A stretch of 64,000 nt of DNA from Alkaliphilus serpentinus (GTDB lineage Bacteria; Bacillota; Clostridia; Peptostreptococcales; Natronincolaceae): the NCBI RefSeq assembly GCF_009017255.1, contig NZ_WBZB01000010.1, positions 1-64,000 on the forward strand, given 5' to 3'. Shown here one piece after another: positions 51,958 to 61,268 of the stretch. The translations under genes were made by a program, and so were the position numbers. Position 1 is the stretch's first letter, and each line of letters starts with the position of its first letter. A model generated the notes under the pieces. It made no database searches and was not told the origin of the DNA. It saw only the letters and a program-made list of their open reading frames with translations.

Positions 51958-51983
51958 AAGGGTCTTAAAAAAGACCCTTTTTT
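51958..51983 (+). terminator. Terminator of yyaC
   Basis: AAGGGTCTT/AAGACCCTT with a 4-nt loop followed by TTTTTCAT. A near-duplicate of the left arm (GGGTCTTAAA) lies just upstream, so alternative pairings exist. Confidence 0.85.
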
Positions 51984-52069
51984 CATATACCATATAGATT
52001 ACTCAAATATTCATTATATAATATTTTAAGTAAGGTTGTGTTAGTACAAGTGATCTTTAATAAAAATAT

Positions 52070-52327
52070 TTAACTAAATAAACTCCCATATCTTCTTTTT
52101 TCAATTATGTATTTAATATCTTCTATGGTTTTTCCCTTTGCATTTATAAGAATTGCCCCATAATCATCCCCTTGCTGATTATTAATTGTTCTTAATCCAT
52201 CATAATCATCGATATATATAACTGCATCTACATGGTTAGCCATGTTAAAGCCTACAACCTCATATCCTTCTCTTTGCAAATCATTTGATAAACCCTCTAA
52301 TCCTTGCTGTATTGCTATCCTTTTCAA
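52070..52327 (-). CDS. YkuS-family small protein
   Basis: 85-aa protein of the YkuS/UPF0180 family. It reads MKRIAIQQGLEGLSNDLQRE then YEVVGFNMANHVDAVIYIDD, ending IEDIKYIIEKRRYGSLF. Start is TTG at 52327 with AGGAGG 8 nt upstream; the GTG of the longer frame overlaps that RBS. It precedes the Dgk gene on the opposite side of a short gap, all on the minus strand. Function unknown. Confidence 0.82.
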   Translation of the reverse strand: MKRIAIQQGLEGLSNDLQREGYEVVGFNMANHVDAVIYIDDYDGLRTINNQQGDDYGAILINAKGKTIEDIKYIIEKRRYGSLFS

Positions 52328-52418
52328 AACAAACACCTCCTACATTTATTATTGGTTATAGGAGGTGCTTTAATACACTTATGTAGCTATTCTTAAAATG
52401 ATAATTCCTTTACAACAA

Positions 52419-53303
52419 TTATCTTACCAAAAGTTTGATTTTCCTATCAGATACCCCGATAAAAATACCATCTTTATTTTCTATTGCTTCAATGATTTCA
52501 CCATCAATATTAATTTTAACTTTTTCATTGGTGTATAAAACCATCTCTTTTCCTCTTAGGGCTTCTACTTCCTTATATCTTATGTGATTGCCCTTAAATA
52601 TTGAAGGGAATAGAATAAACAGTTTCAGTTTTTTCATTTTGCTCACAATGCAGATATCCAATAGGTCGTCGTTAAAGTCAGCCATTGGTGCAATTTTCAT
52701 TCCTCCACCATAGGATCCTCCATTACAAAAAGCAATTAACATGGTATTTATATCCACTAACTTTCCATCTACAGATAACTTCAGTTGTATCGTTTTGTAT
52801 GTGATTAATCCTTTAATTAAGGCCACAATATAGGCTTTAGTTCCAGTTATATATTTTTTTATACTTGTAACCTTATCTGCAATATGCGCATCAAGCCCTA
52901 CAGATGCAACATTTACAAAATACATGTCCTGCACTATTCCCAGGTTAATCTCTCTAGTTTTACCATTTAATATAATTTCTAGGGCCTCTTGGGGATCGGA
53001 GGGAATATTTAAGCTTCTTACAAAATCATTACCTGTACCTGAAGGCAATAATCCGATAATCTTATTACCATTCTTTACACCGTTGGCTATTTCATTAATG
53101 GTACCATCTCCACCTACTGCAACGATTACATCTTCCTTAGCTTCTTCTGCTAGTTTTTTAGCATGTCCTACCCCTTCAGTTAGTTGTATCCTGTACATAC
53201 AACCCTCTTTTTCCATAGTTTCTTTAATTATTTTTAGCCTATCTAAGGGCTTTCCTTTACCTGATGCTGGATTTACGATAAATAAGTAACTTCTTTTATT
53301 CAT
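52419..53303 (-). CDS. Diacylglycerol kinase-family lipid kinase
   Basis: 294-aa lipid kinase (DgkB/YegS/BmrU type). N-terminal YLFIVNPASGKG (ATP-loop side), the glycine-rich nucleotide motif VAVGGDGTINEIANG (about 57-71), LLPSGTGNDFVRSL, the second domain with FCNGGSYGGGMKIAPMADF, and ending IDGEIIEA. It phosphorylates diacylglycerol or a related lipid in the cytoplasm. The ATG overlaps the TGA of the DUF4446 gene upstream (TGATG), so the two are translationally coupled. Confidence 0.92.
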   Translation of the reverse strand: MNKRSYLFIVNPASGKGKPLDRLKIIKETMEKEGCMYRIQLTEGVGHAKKLAEEAKEDVIVAVGGDGTINEIANGVKNGNKIIGLLPSGTGNDFVRSLNIPSDPQEALEIILNGKTREINLGIVQDMYFVNVASVGLDAHIADKVTSIKKYITGTKAYIVALIKGLITYKTIQLKLSVDGKLVDINTMLIAFCNGGSYGGGMKIAPMADFNDDLLDICIVSKMKKLKLFILFPSIFKGNHIRYKEVEALRGKEMVLYTNEKVKINIDGEIIEAIENKDGIFIGVSDRKIKLLVR

Positions 53304-53851
53304 CAAACAACCTCTTTACTACGTCTGGAGGATTTCATTTCAAGTCCATCGATTTCTTTAGCCTTTGCCCTCTCCAAAGCCTGTAACTCCTCCACTGATA
53401 GACTGTAATTCGATTTACCTTCTTTTATTGGTTTGGCGTAAGATATCGTTTCGGTTCTTCCATGAATTCCTGTAATAATCAAACCATCGTTATTATCATC
53501 CAGCATTGCTATAGAAAAACTTAGATCACTACCCGTGTCTTTAAAAGCATTGTATCTTATTATTCCAATCTTTTGTACACAAAAACTTAATCTGTTATCA
53601 AATAAATCTAATCTCCTATTAAATTGTTGAAACTCTGATCTAACTTCATCAACCTCTTCTTTATGCTGCAGTAAAATACCTTCGATGTTCTTACCATTAG
53701 TACCTTTAACTAATTTCTTATACTTATCCTTAAGATTGGCTGTAATTAAATAATTACATAATAATAAAATAAATAATAAGATATTAAAGGTCATTAAGAC
53801 AATAACAGCAATGGAGTTATTATCCTCTATGAACCTAAAAATTTGGTCCAA
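53303..53851 (-). CDS. DUF4446 family protein
   Basis: 182-aa membrane-tethered protein. An N-terminal helix (IAVIVLMTFNILLFILLLCNYL) is followed by a coiled coil and a C-terminal domain with NRRLDLFDNRLSFCVQKIGIIRYNAF and DTGSDLSFSIAMLDDNNDGLIITGIHGRTET, the signature of DUF4446. TTG at 53851 follows AAGGAGGGACTAATT; the longer frame is not supported. It lies directly upstream of the lipid-kinase gene. Common near spo0J in clostridia; function unknown. Confidence 0.88.
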   Translation of the reverse strand: MDQIFRFIEDNNSIAVIVLMTFNILLFILLLCNYLITANLKDKYKKLVKGTNGKNIEGILLQHKEEVDEVRSEFQQFNRRLDLFDNRLSFCVQKIGIIRYNAFKDTGSDLSFSIAMLDDNNDGLIITGIHGRTETISYAKPIKEGKSNYSLSVEELQALERAKAKEIDGLEMKSSRRSKEVV

Positions 53852-54066
53852 AATTAGTCCCTCCTTAACAAATAAAAAATAATAAAGCCTGTACACTATA
53901 TTTTATCATTTCTTTGGGTTTACAGCCATCTTAAATATTCAAATGTCAAAAAAAACCTAACTATGTCAATTTACAAGGGTTTATCACACCTTATAGAAGC
54001 TTGTGTTTCGATGTTTTCATGAAAAAAAGGCCCAAAGGCCCTTTACAATCTCAATATAATATAAAA

Positions 54067-55209
54067 TTAAATTTGGCTACAAATATCTTTTATTGCGTTG
54101 ATTGCTTCATCAATTTCATTTCTAGTGTTAAAATATCCAATACTGAATCTCACGGTACCTTGTTCAAAGGTGCCTATTGTTTTATGGGCCATAGGGGCAC
54201 AATGTAAACCGGATCTAACTGCTATATTATATACCTTATCAAGTATATAGGCTATTTCTGATGAATCTTCATTACCAATATTTATTGAAACCACTGAAGC
54301 TTGCTTAGTGGAATCCTTTGGTCCGTATATTTTTACCTTTTCCATCTTACTAAGCTCTTCTATAAAATATCCCGTTAGCAATTCTTCATGTTTCCTTATA
54401 TTGTCCATACCCTCATTAAGGATAAAATCAACTCCTGCAGCTACCCCTGCTATACCTGGGGTATTAGGAGTGCCACTTTCATATCTATCTGGCAACATTT
54501 CTGGTTGAAATAATTCCTCTGATTTACTACCAGTTCCCCCTTCTTTAAAATGCTTTACATTCAAACCTTCCTTTATATAAAGTATACCCGTTCCCTGAGG
54601 TCCTAGTAGCCCCTTATGGCCTGGTAGTGCTAAAAGATCTATGTTATCCTTGACAACATCTATTTCATAGACCCCTGCAGTCTGAGCAGCATCAACCAGA
54701 AACAAAACGCCCTGGTCCTTTGCTATTTTACCTACTTCTTTTATCGGCATTATCGTACCAGTAACATTTGAGGCGTGGGTTAGTACAATTAATTTAGTAT
54801 TCTCTCTAATTGCGTTTCTTATATTCTCTGGGTTCAGGCATCCATCTTCTCCACACTGAATTATCGTGCTTTCTACCCCTATCTTCTCTAAAGCTTTAAT
54901 GGGTCTAAGTACGGAATTATGCTCCATACTACTGGTTATTACATGATCCCCTTTACTCAAAATCCCCTTTATAGCAAGATTCAGTGACTCGGTTGCATTT
55001 CCTGTAAAGATTATCTGCATTGGATTTTCGATGTTGAATAGTTTGCTGACTTTTTCCCTTGCAAAAAAAATACTTCTTCCAGCTTCTAGAGCTAATTTAT
55101 GTCCAGATCTTCCTGGATTAGCTCCATAATCCTTCATGGTATTAAGTACTGCATCATATACTCCTTGGGGTTTTGGGAAGGTAGTTGCTGCGTTATCAAA
55201 ATAAATCAC
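54067..55209 (-). CDS. Cysteine desulfurase, SufS/CsdA-type aminotransferase
   Basis: 380-aa PLP-dependent class-V aminotransferase releasing sulfur from cysteine for Fe-S clusters or other cofactors. FDNAATTFPKP at the N terminus, MEHNSVLRPI (active-site His), VDAAQTAGVYEID (PLP Asp), ALPGHKGLLGPQGTGIL (Schiff-base Lys about 200) and SGLHCAPMAHKTIGTFEQG (catalytic Cys, about 340) are all present. GTG at 55209 follows GAGGAGGATAAAG and fits the family N terminus. It is alone, just downstream of a parS site. A selenocysteine-lyase-like role is also possible given the nearby selenoprotein. Confidence 0.92.
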   Translation of the reverse strand: MIYFDNAATTFPKPQGVYDAVLNTMKDYGANPGRSGHKLALEAGRSIFFAREKVSKLFNIENPMQIIFTGNATESLNLAIKGILSKGDHVITSSMEHNSVLRPIKALEKIGVESTIIQCGEDGCLNPENIRNAIRENTKLIVLTHASNVTGTIMPIKEVGKIAKDQGVLFLVDAAQTAGVYEIDVVKDNIDLLALPGHKGLLGPQGTGILYIKEGLNVKHFKEGGTGSKSEELFQPEMLPDRYESGTPNTPGIAGVAAGVDFILNEGMDNIRKHEELLTGYFIEELSKMEKVKIYGPKDSTKQASVVSINIGNEDSSEIAYILDKVYNIAVRSGLHCAPMAHKTIGTFEQGTVRFSIGYFNTRNEIDEAINAIKDICSQI

Positions 55210-55339
55210 CTTTATCCTCCTCACTCACTTCAATAGTTATAGACTGCTTTAATACACCATATTCCACAATGTAATAATTGTCACCCTTATGGGTGAAATA
55301 TTATATTTTAACCCATCTTGATGATTCTTATTATATTAA

Positions 55340-55355
55340 TGTTTCACGTGAAACA
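55340..55355. promoter_or_regulatory. parS: parS centromere site
   Basis: TGTTTCACGTGAAACA, exact parS, between the cysteine desulfurase gene and spo0J itself, 37 nt from the spo0J stop. With the site at 50980 it makes an origin-proximal parS pair 4.4 kb apart. Confidence 0.94.
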
Positions 55356-55391
55356 TTTTGGGGTTTATCGATATTATTTTCTACATGTATC

Positions 55392-56273
55392 TCATTTGGT
55401 GTTATTGGCTATTATATCTAATATTCTTTCTAAATCTTCATTGTTATAGTATTCGATTTCTATTTTACCTTTATTTTTTCCCTTAGATATGGTAACCTTT
55501 GTTCCGAGGGCTTTCTTTAAGGTATCTTCTACATCAATTAATAAATAATCCTTACTTTTCTTTTTTACTCCTTTTTTCTTTGGAGGCATTAATATCTTTC
55601 CAATTAAATCTTCGGTTTCTCTAACACTTAGTTTTTCTTCCATGATTTTTAGGGCTATTTGATACTGCTTTTCTCCATCATCGATTCTTAGCAATACCCT
55701 ACCATGGCCACTACTTAAAGAGTTACTCTTAACCAAATCAATTATTCTTCCATCCAAATTCAGAAGGCGTAGGGTATTTGCTAAGTAAGGCCTGCTTTTT
55801 CCTAAAGCTTCAGCTAACTGTTCTTGAGTAACCTTGTGATTATTGATCAAGTCCTTATATGCTAACGCTTCCTCTATAGGATTTAAATTTTCTCTTTGAA
55901 GATTTTCTACCAAAGCAACCTTCATTAATTGACTGTCCTCATAATTTTTTATTACACAAGGTATTTCCCTTAATTGTAGCTCTTTAGAAGCCCGCCATCT
56001 TCTTTCTCCAGCAATTATCATATACCCATCTTTCCTTTCAGTAACAATGATGGGTTGAATAATTCCATGGACCTTTATTGACTGAGCCAGCTCCATTATG
56101 CTATCTTCATCAAAATCCTTTCTTGGTTGATGAACATTAGGGTAGATTTTATTTATATTAATATGCTTTATCCGGTCTTCAGAAATTTCCTCTTCTACCT
56201 GCTCAAGGGTTGACATTTCTGGAATTAAGGCCTCTAGTCCTTTCCCTAATCCTCTTTTTTTGTTTTTAATCAT
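55392..56273 (-). CDS. parB: Chromosome partitioning protein ParB/Spo0J
   Basis: 293-aa CTP-dependent DNA clamp. The N-terminal NKKRGLGKGLEALIP matches the ParA-stimulating tail; the CTP-binding GERRWRASKEL motif (about 93-103) and the helix-turn-helix VTQEQLAEALGKSRPYLANTLRLL (about 145-168) bind parS; a C-terminal dimerisation region follows. It partners soj directly upstream (1 nt apart). Two exact parS sites lie in the window. Confidence 0.96.
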   Translation of the reverse strand: MIKNKKRGLGKGLEALIPEMSTLEQVEEEISEDRIKHININKIYPNVHQPRKDFDEDSIMELAQSIKVHGIIQPIIVTERKDGYMIIAGERRWRASKELQLREIPCVIKNYEDSQLMKVALVENLQRENLNPIEEALAYKDLINNHKVTQEQLAEALGKSRPYLANTLRLLNLDGRIIDLVKSNSLSSGHGRVLLRIDDGEKQYQIALKIMEEKLSVRETEDLIGKILMPPKKKGVKKKSKDYLLIDVEDTLKKALGTKVTISKGKNKGKIEIEYYNNEDLERILDIIANNTK

Positions 56274-57053
56274 TTATATCCCGTCCTCCTCTAAATCGAT
56301 AAACTCTTCAGCTAGTTCCTTATAAGCTTCGGACCCTTTAGACTTCTCATCATAATAAATTACCGGTTGTCCAAAGCTAGGGGCTTCAGCTAATCTTACG
56401 TTTCTAGGAATGATTGTAGCATATACCTTTCCCTTAAAGTAACTTTTAACCTCATCAACAACTTGAATAGAAAGGTTTGTTCTACCATCGAACATACTAA
56501 GAACAACCCCTTGTATCTCCAGATTAGGATTTAAGTTTTTCTTCACCAATTGAATTGTGTTCATTAATTGACTAACACCCTCCAAAGCATAGTATTCACA
56601 TTGTATAGGGATAAGAACACTATCAACAGCGGAAAGGGAGTTAATTGTTAATAGACCCAAGGATGGCGGACAATCAACAAATATATAATCATATGAATCT
56701 TTTATTTCATTAATAGACTGCCTGAGTTGAATTTCTCTATTGCTTACTCCTGCCAATTCAATTTCTGCTCCTGCCAGCTGAACACTTGAGGGGACGATAT
56801 GTAAATTGTCGTATTGGCTTTTAATAACAACTTCCTTAATACTAACATCATTAACTATTACATCATAAATGCTATATTCAAGCTCCGTCTTATTAATTCC
56901 AAAACCACTGGTGGTATTTCCTTGAGGATCTATATCTATAACACATATTTTTTTACCCATATTGGCAAGACAAGCACTTAGGTTTACATTCGTAGTTGTC
57001 TTTCCAACACCACCCTTTTGATTAAAAATGGCTATTACCTTCCCCATTTTCAT
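56274..57053 (-). CDS. parA: Chromosome partitioning ATPase ParA/Soj
   Basis: 259-aa deviant-Walker ATPase. Walker A FNQKGGVGKTTTNVNL (about 10-25), FVDCPPSLGLLT (Walker B, about 128-139) and PIQCEYYALEGVSQL are complete. GGAGGGAGAGA precedes ATG; a second ATG two codons later is an alternative start. It forms the soj-spo0J operon controlling origin segregation and DnaA activity. No gene-specific operator was identified. Confidence 0.97.
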   Translation of the reverse strand: MKMGKVIAIFNQKGGVGKTTTNVNLSACLANMGKKICVIDIDPQGNTTSGFGINKTELEYSIYDVIVNDVSIKEVVIKSQYDNLHIVPSSVQLAGAEIELAGVSNREIQLRQSINEIKDSYDYIFVDCPPSLGLLTINSLSAVDSVLIPIQCEYYALEGVSQLMNTIQLVKKNLNPNLEIQGVVLSMFDGRTNLSIQVVDEVKSYFKGKVYATIIPRNVRLAEAPSFGQPVIYYDEKSKGSEAYKELAEEFIDLEEDGI

Positions 57054-57286
57054 TCTCTCCCTCCACGAGTTATTTTCATATTATATACTTCTATACAATA
57101 TAATTTTCACCTTCTTTATAATCACAAATGCTTTTGTTTTCACTCAATATCCTTTCTAATATTAAATTATATAATATTTTCTCGGCTTTTTATCATTTAT
57201 TTTATAATAATGCTAAAAAAATACTATATAAGAGATTACTATCATAAATATTAGTATTATTGAATCTTTGAATCAGGAGGATAATA

Positions 57287-57556
57287 ATGCTTAAAATTGT
57301 GATTATGACATTTTTTATTGTATTTATTGCTGAGTTGGGAGATAAAACTCAACTCCAGGTTATGTTACTGGCTACACAAAGCAAATCCATTTGGCCTGTT
57401 TTTATAGGCTCTTCACTAGCTTTGATTTTTAGTTCCTTAATTGCTGTTTTAGCTGCTGATTACATTTGCAAAATCATTAATCCATCGATACTACAAACAG
57501 CTGCTGGTATAATTTTTATTATATTTGGTGTTCTAACCTTATTCGGTAAACTCTAA
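57287..57556 (+). CDS. Half-size TMEM165/GDT1-family membrane protein
   Basis: 89-aa protein with three hydrophobic helices and a single E-x-G-D-K-(T/S) signature (FIAELGDKTQLQVMLLATQS, about 13-32). Full-length GDT1/MneA cation transporters carry this motif twice, so this is a half-size form that probably works as a homodimer or with a partner, transporting Mn2+ or Ca2+. TCAGGAGGATAATA precedes the ATG. It lies alone between soj and noc, the only plus-strand gene there, and ends at a bidirectional terminator. Confidence 0.82.
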   Translation: MLKIVIMTFFIVFIAELGDKTQLQVMLLATQSKSIWPVFIGSSLALIFSSLIAVLAADYICKIINPSILQTAAGIIFIIFGVLTLFGKL

Positions 57557-57563
57557 AACTCCA

Positions 57564-57610
57564 TAAAAAAAGATTACAGATTTACCTATGTAATCTGTAA
57601 TCTTTTTTTA
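57564..57610. terminator. Bidirectional terminator, GDT1-like gene / noc
   Basis: AAAAAGATTACAGATT and AATCTGTAATCTTTTT form a perfect 16-bp stem around an 8-nt loop, with T-runs in both directions. It ends the convergent GDT1-like and noc genes. Confidence 0.9.
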
Positions 57611-58405
57611 TGCCTTTGGAATTCTTACGGTTAATTCGATATATTCACCGTGATCAATTTGTTTTAACTCAGCTTTTTCTTGTTTATCTTTAATTGCCTC
57701 GAAGGCTTGTTTAATTGTGTTTATATAAATCCTATAATTTAAAAAACTCCTGATTTTTTGATTGCTTTGAGGTTCCTTTGCATTACTTATTTCTTCAGTA
57801 ATCTGTTGTATAATTTCTTCTGTTTTTTTTACGTTTAAATCATTTTTAATTACTTTATTTAATATAGATATTCTAAGTTCTTCATCTGGCAGTTTTAATA
57901 AGGCTCTGGCATGCCTTTCTGTTAAATTGTTGTCCATTAATAGTCTTTTAATTTCTGGACCTAGTTTCAATATTCTAAGTTTGTTGGCAATTGTTGACTG
58001 ATTTTTTCCTACCTGTAGGGCTATCTCCTGTTGAGTAAATCCATGATCATTTATTAAATTATGAAAGCCTTCAGCTTCTTCAAAATAATTTAAATCTTCT
58101 CTTTGTAAATTTTCAATAATTGCAACAACAGCTGAATCCTTATCATCAAATTCTCTATGTATGATTGCTGGAACCTTGTCTAACTTAGCTATCTTTGCAG
58201 CCTTAAGCCTTCTTTCCCCAGCAATTAGTTCATACTTTTCCTCTCCTATTTGTCTAACACTGATTGGCTGTAAAATACCATATGCCTTAATTGATTGTGA
58301 AAGTTCTTCTAAAGCTGTCTGTGAAAATGTTTTTCTTGGCTGATAAGGATTTGGAATTATCGATTGAACGGATATCTCCATAACCTGCTTGTTCCCATCA
58401 CTCAT
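57608..58405 (-). CDS. noc: Nucleoid occlusion protein Noc (ParB family)
   Basis: 265-aa second ParB-type protein. GERRLKAAKIAKL is the CTP motif (about 63-75), and FTQQEIALQVGKNQSTIANKLRIL (about 120-143) the helix-turn-helix, as in Noc, which binds NBS sites rather than parS. It sits at the noc position, between rsmG and soj. A perfect NBS is at 42866-42889. ATG at 58405 was preferred because GGGAGG and AAGG precede it; the TTG of the longer frame (adding MFGRSGRI) has no RBS, and so the amphipathic membrane-targeting start seen in B. subtilis Noc is not evident. Confidence 0.92.
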   Translation of the reverse strand: MSDGNKQVMEISVQSIIPNPYQPRKTFSQTALEELSQSIKAYGILQPISVRQIGEEKYELIAGERRLKAAKIAKLDKVPAIIHREFDDKDSAVVAIIENLQREDLNYFEEAEGFHNLINDHGFTQQEIALQVGKNQSTIANKLRILKLGPEIKRLLMDNNLTERHARALLKLPDEELRISILNKVIKNDLNVKKTEEIIQQITEEISNAKEPQSNQKIRSFLNYRIYINTIKQAFEAIKDKQEKAELKQIDHGEYIELTVRIPKA

Positions 58406-58524
58406 TATCCTTCCACTCCTCCCGAACAAATTACACTTATAGATAATTCTATAAAAAAAAGTTGAGTCCTGCTATTAATTCATGATTGTTAGATAAATCG
58501 TTTTACAAAATCCTACTCTATATA

Positions 58525-59238
58525 TTAGATTATAGGACTTTTAGTAGGTTTTCCTGCTTTTCTAGGGTATTTTGTCGGAGTGGGTTTGACCTTTTCAATA
58601 ACTACGATTTTATGTTTTATATCGCTTAATGGAAGGGATATTTCCAGCTTCTCTACCACTTTCCCTCCAAGAACCTCAATAGCCTTTTTAGAAGAAGCCA
58701 TTTCATCTTCTACCTGAGGGCCTTTTTGGCATATAAATATTCCACCAACTTTTATAAAGGGCATACAATATTCTACCAGAACATTTAATGAAGCCACTGC
58801 TCTAGATACTGCTGCATCGTAGCTTTCTCTAAAATCATCTAGCCTACCAAAATCCTCTGCCCTACCGTGAAGAAAATCAACCTTCACCAAGCTTGTCTCT
58901 TTACACACTTCCTTTAGAAAAGTAACTCTTTTATTAAGTGCATCTAAAAGAGTTAATTCAATGTTTGGCTCCATAATCTTTATTGGTATTCCTGGAAAGC
59001 CTGCTCCTGTACCAACATCTATTAATCTATTAATCTTGTCGAAACCCTTTACCTTTAAACAGGATATGGAATCGATAAAATGCTTTATTACTATATCTCT
59101 CTCGTCTTCGATGGCAGTTAAATTCATTTTTTCATTCCATTCAAGTAATAGGTTCTTATAAATCATAAATTGATTCATTTGGTTTTCGTTTAAATCGATT
59201 CCTAGGTCAGAAAATCCCTTTTTCATTATCTCTTCCAT
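58525..59238 (-). CDS. rsmG: 16S rRNA (guanine527-N7)-methyltransferase RsmG
   Basis: 237-aa SAM-dependent methyltransferase modifying G527 of 16S rRNA. Conserved NLTAIEDERDIVIKHFIDSI (about 39-58), SAM motif IDVGTGAGFPGIPIKI (about 69-84), LLDALNKRVTFL and AVSRAVASLNVLVEYCMPFIK. Gene begins 2 nt after the mnmG stop; the mnmE-mnmG-rsmG operon is standard near oriC. Confidence 0.96.
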   Translation of the reverse strand: MEEIMKKGFSDLGIDLNENQMNQFMIYKNLLLEWNEKMNLTAIEDERDIVIKHFIDSISCLKVKGFDKINRLIDVGTGAGFPGIPIKIMEPNIELTLLDALNKRVTFLKEVCKETSLVKVDFLHGRAEDFGRLDDFRESYDAAVSRAVASLNVLVEYCMPFIKVGGIFICQKGPQVEDEMASSKKAIEVLGGKVVEKLEISLPLSDIKHKIVVIEKVKPTPTKYPRKAGKPTKSPII

Positions 59239-59240
59239 TT

Positions 59241-61130
59241 TTAACTCTTCACCGCCTTCTGCCTTCTTCTTTGTTCAAGAAAAACCAGTAATACAGATAT
59301 ATCTGCTGGAGAAACTCCAGAGATACGGGAAGCTTGTCCTACTGAAAGGGGCTTAATATTGTTTAGCTTCTGTCGAGCCTCCAATCTCAAACCATCAATC
59401 TTTGTATAGTCTAACTCCTCCGGTAATTTTTTTGCTTCTAACTTTTTAAACTGATCAATTTGATTTAACTGCTTATCGATGTATCCCTCATATTTGATGA
59501 ATATCTCACATTGACTCTCTATCTCTTCATCAAAGGCATCTATATCTAATTTGTTAAAGCTTTTTATATCTTTATAAGATATTTCTGGTCTTTTTAATAA
59601 ATCATATAGACTAACTCCTGCTTTAATTGGTGAGCTATCTAAGGATTCTAGTATAAAATTTGCATCCTCTGGAGAGATGTGTGTTGACTTAAGAAGTTCT
59701 ATTGCCTCAGCTGTCCGTTGTTTTTTTTCTTGTGTTAGTAGATATCTTTCTTCTGTGGCGAGCCCAGCTTTGTAACTTTTCTCAGTTAGCCTTAAATCAG
59801 CATTATCCTGCCTTAGAACTAATCTATACTCTGCCCTAGATGTCATCATTCTATAGGGCTCATTGGTTCCCTTAGTCACTAGGTCATCAATTATTACTCC
59901 TATATAAGCCTCTGAACGATCTAGTACAAAGGGTTCATCTCCTCTTAATTTTAACACAGCATTAATTCCTGCCATCAATCCCTGGGCTGCAGCTTCTTCA
60001 TACCCAGAGGTACCATTAAATTGACCAGCACTAAATAAATTATGAATATGCTTTAACTCCAAGGATGGCTTTAGCTGTGTAGGGTCAATGCAATCATATT
60101 CTATTGCGTAGGCAGGCCTCATAATATGAGCCTTTTCCATTCCTATAACACTCCTAAGCATCTCCACTTGTACTTCTACTGGCAAGCTGGTGGACATTCC
60201 TTGAACATACATTTCCTTAGTATCTAAACCCTCAGGCTCAATAAATAATTGGTGGGTTGACTTATCCTCAAATCGAACAATCTTATCTTCAATAGAAGGA
60301 CAATACCTTGGTCCTACTCCCTCCATATCCCCTCGATAAAAAGAGGATCTTTTTAAGTTTTCTCTTATAATTCTGATGGTCTCAGAAGTGGTTCTTGTTA
60401 GCCAACAGGGTTGTTGATCAATTTCAAGCTTTTTATTTAAGAAGGAAAAGGGGACTATTTTCTCATCCCCCTCTTGTATATCCATTTTAGAGAAATCTAT
60501 TGTATCTCTATGGACTCTTGCTGGGGTTCCTGTTTTAAATCTCCTTAAACTACATCCTAATTCACGTAGTTTTTCTGATAAAAAGTTGGCTGGGAAAAGA
60601 CCGTTTGGTCCTGATTCAAAGTTTACTTCCCCCATAAATATTTTGCTCTTTAAATATACACCAGTAGCAAGAATTACACAGGTTCCTTCGTACTCAGCCC
60701 CTGTTCTTGTAACAACTCCCTTTACAGTTGATTCTTCAACGATTAAATCAATAACCTCATCTTGAATCAAATCCAGGTTTTCTTGATTTTCTATAGTTTT
60801 CTTCATTTCCTTATGATATGCTGTTTTATCGGCTTGAGCCCTTAAAGAATGAACTGCTGGACCCTTTGCAGTATTCAGCATTCTACTTTGTATAAAGGCT
60901 TTATCAGTATTTATTCCCATTTCTCCACCTAATGCATCAATTTCCCTTACTAAATGACCCTTGCCTGTTCCCCCTATTGATGGGTTACAGGGCATCATAG
61001 CAATAGCATCTAGGGTAAGGGTAATCATTAAAGTTTTACACCCCATTCTAGCTGCTGCCAAAGCAGCTTCACAGCCAGCATGGCCAGCGCCAACAACTAT
61101 AATATCATATGTGCCAGCTTGATATTTCAT
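59241..61130 (-). CDS. mnmG: tRNA U34 carboxymethylaminomethyl synthase subunit MnmG
   Basis: 629-aa FAD protein that with MnmE modifies wobble uridine 34. N-terminal FAD-binding [20 protein letters not shown] (11-30), [26 protein letters not shown] (catalytic Cys region about 48-72), the conserved [18 protein letters not shown] (about 373-390) and the C-terminal helical domain with [17 protein letters not shown]. Normal length. Second gene of mnmE-mnmG-rsmG. Confidence 0.97.
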   Translation of the reverse strand: MKYQAGTYDIIVVGAGHAGCEAALAAARMGCKTLMITLTLDAIAMMPCNPSIGGTGKGHLVREIDALGGEMGINTDKAFIQSRMLNTAKGPAVHSLRAQADKTAYHKEMKKTIENQENLDLIQDEVIDLIVEESTVKGVVTRTGAEYEGTCVILATGVYLKSKIFMGEVNFESGPNGLFPANFLSEKLRELGCSLRRFKTGTPARVHRDTIDFSKMDIQEGDEKIVPFSFLNKKLEIDQQPCWLTRTTSETIRIIRENLKRSSFYRGDMEGVGPRYCPSIEDKIVRFEDKSTHQLFIEPEGLDTKEMYVQGMSTSLPVEVQVEMLRSVIGMEKAHIMRPAYAIEYDCIDPTQLKPSLELKHIHNLFSAGQFNGTSGYEEAAAQGLMAGINAVLKLRGDEPFVLDRSEAYIGVIIDDLVTKGTNEPYRMMTSRAEYRLVLRQDNADLRLTEKSYKAGLATEERYLLTQEKKQRTAEAIELLKSTHISPEDANFILESLDSSPIKAGVSLYDLLKRPEISYKDIKSFNKLDIDAFDEEIESQCEIFIKYEGYIDKQLNQIDQFKKLEAKKLPEELDYTKIDGLRLEARQKLNNIKPLSVGQASRISGVSPADISVLLVFLEQRRRQKAVKS

Positions 61131-61268
61131 CTGCTCACCTTCCTTCTTAATAAAAACATAAATTTCACTATAGTAGTAATTTCTCTAACAAATTTCATTT
61201 TACTTATGATTCTCCATGTTTAGACTTTAACTTTTCATTTTTCATTTTTAACTTTTAATTTTAATTAT

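Noticed and set aside
61131-61268. Low-complexity TTTTAACTTTTC/TTTTTC stretch between mnmG and mnmE
   Set aside because: Short degenerate AT-rich repeats with no clear structure; likely neutral intergenic sequence.
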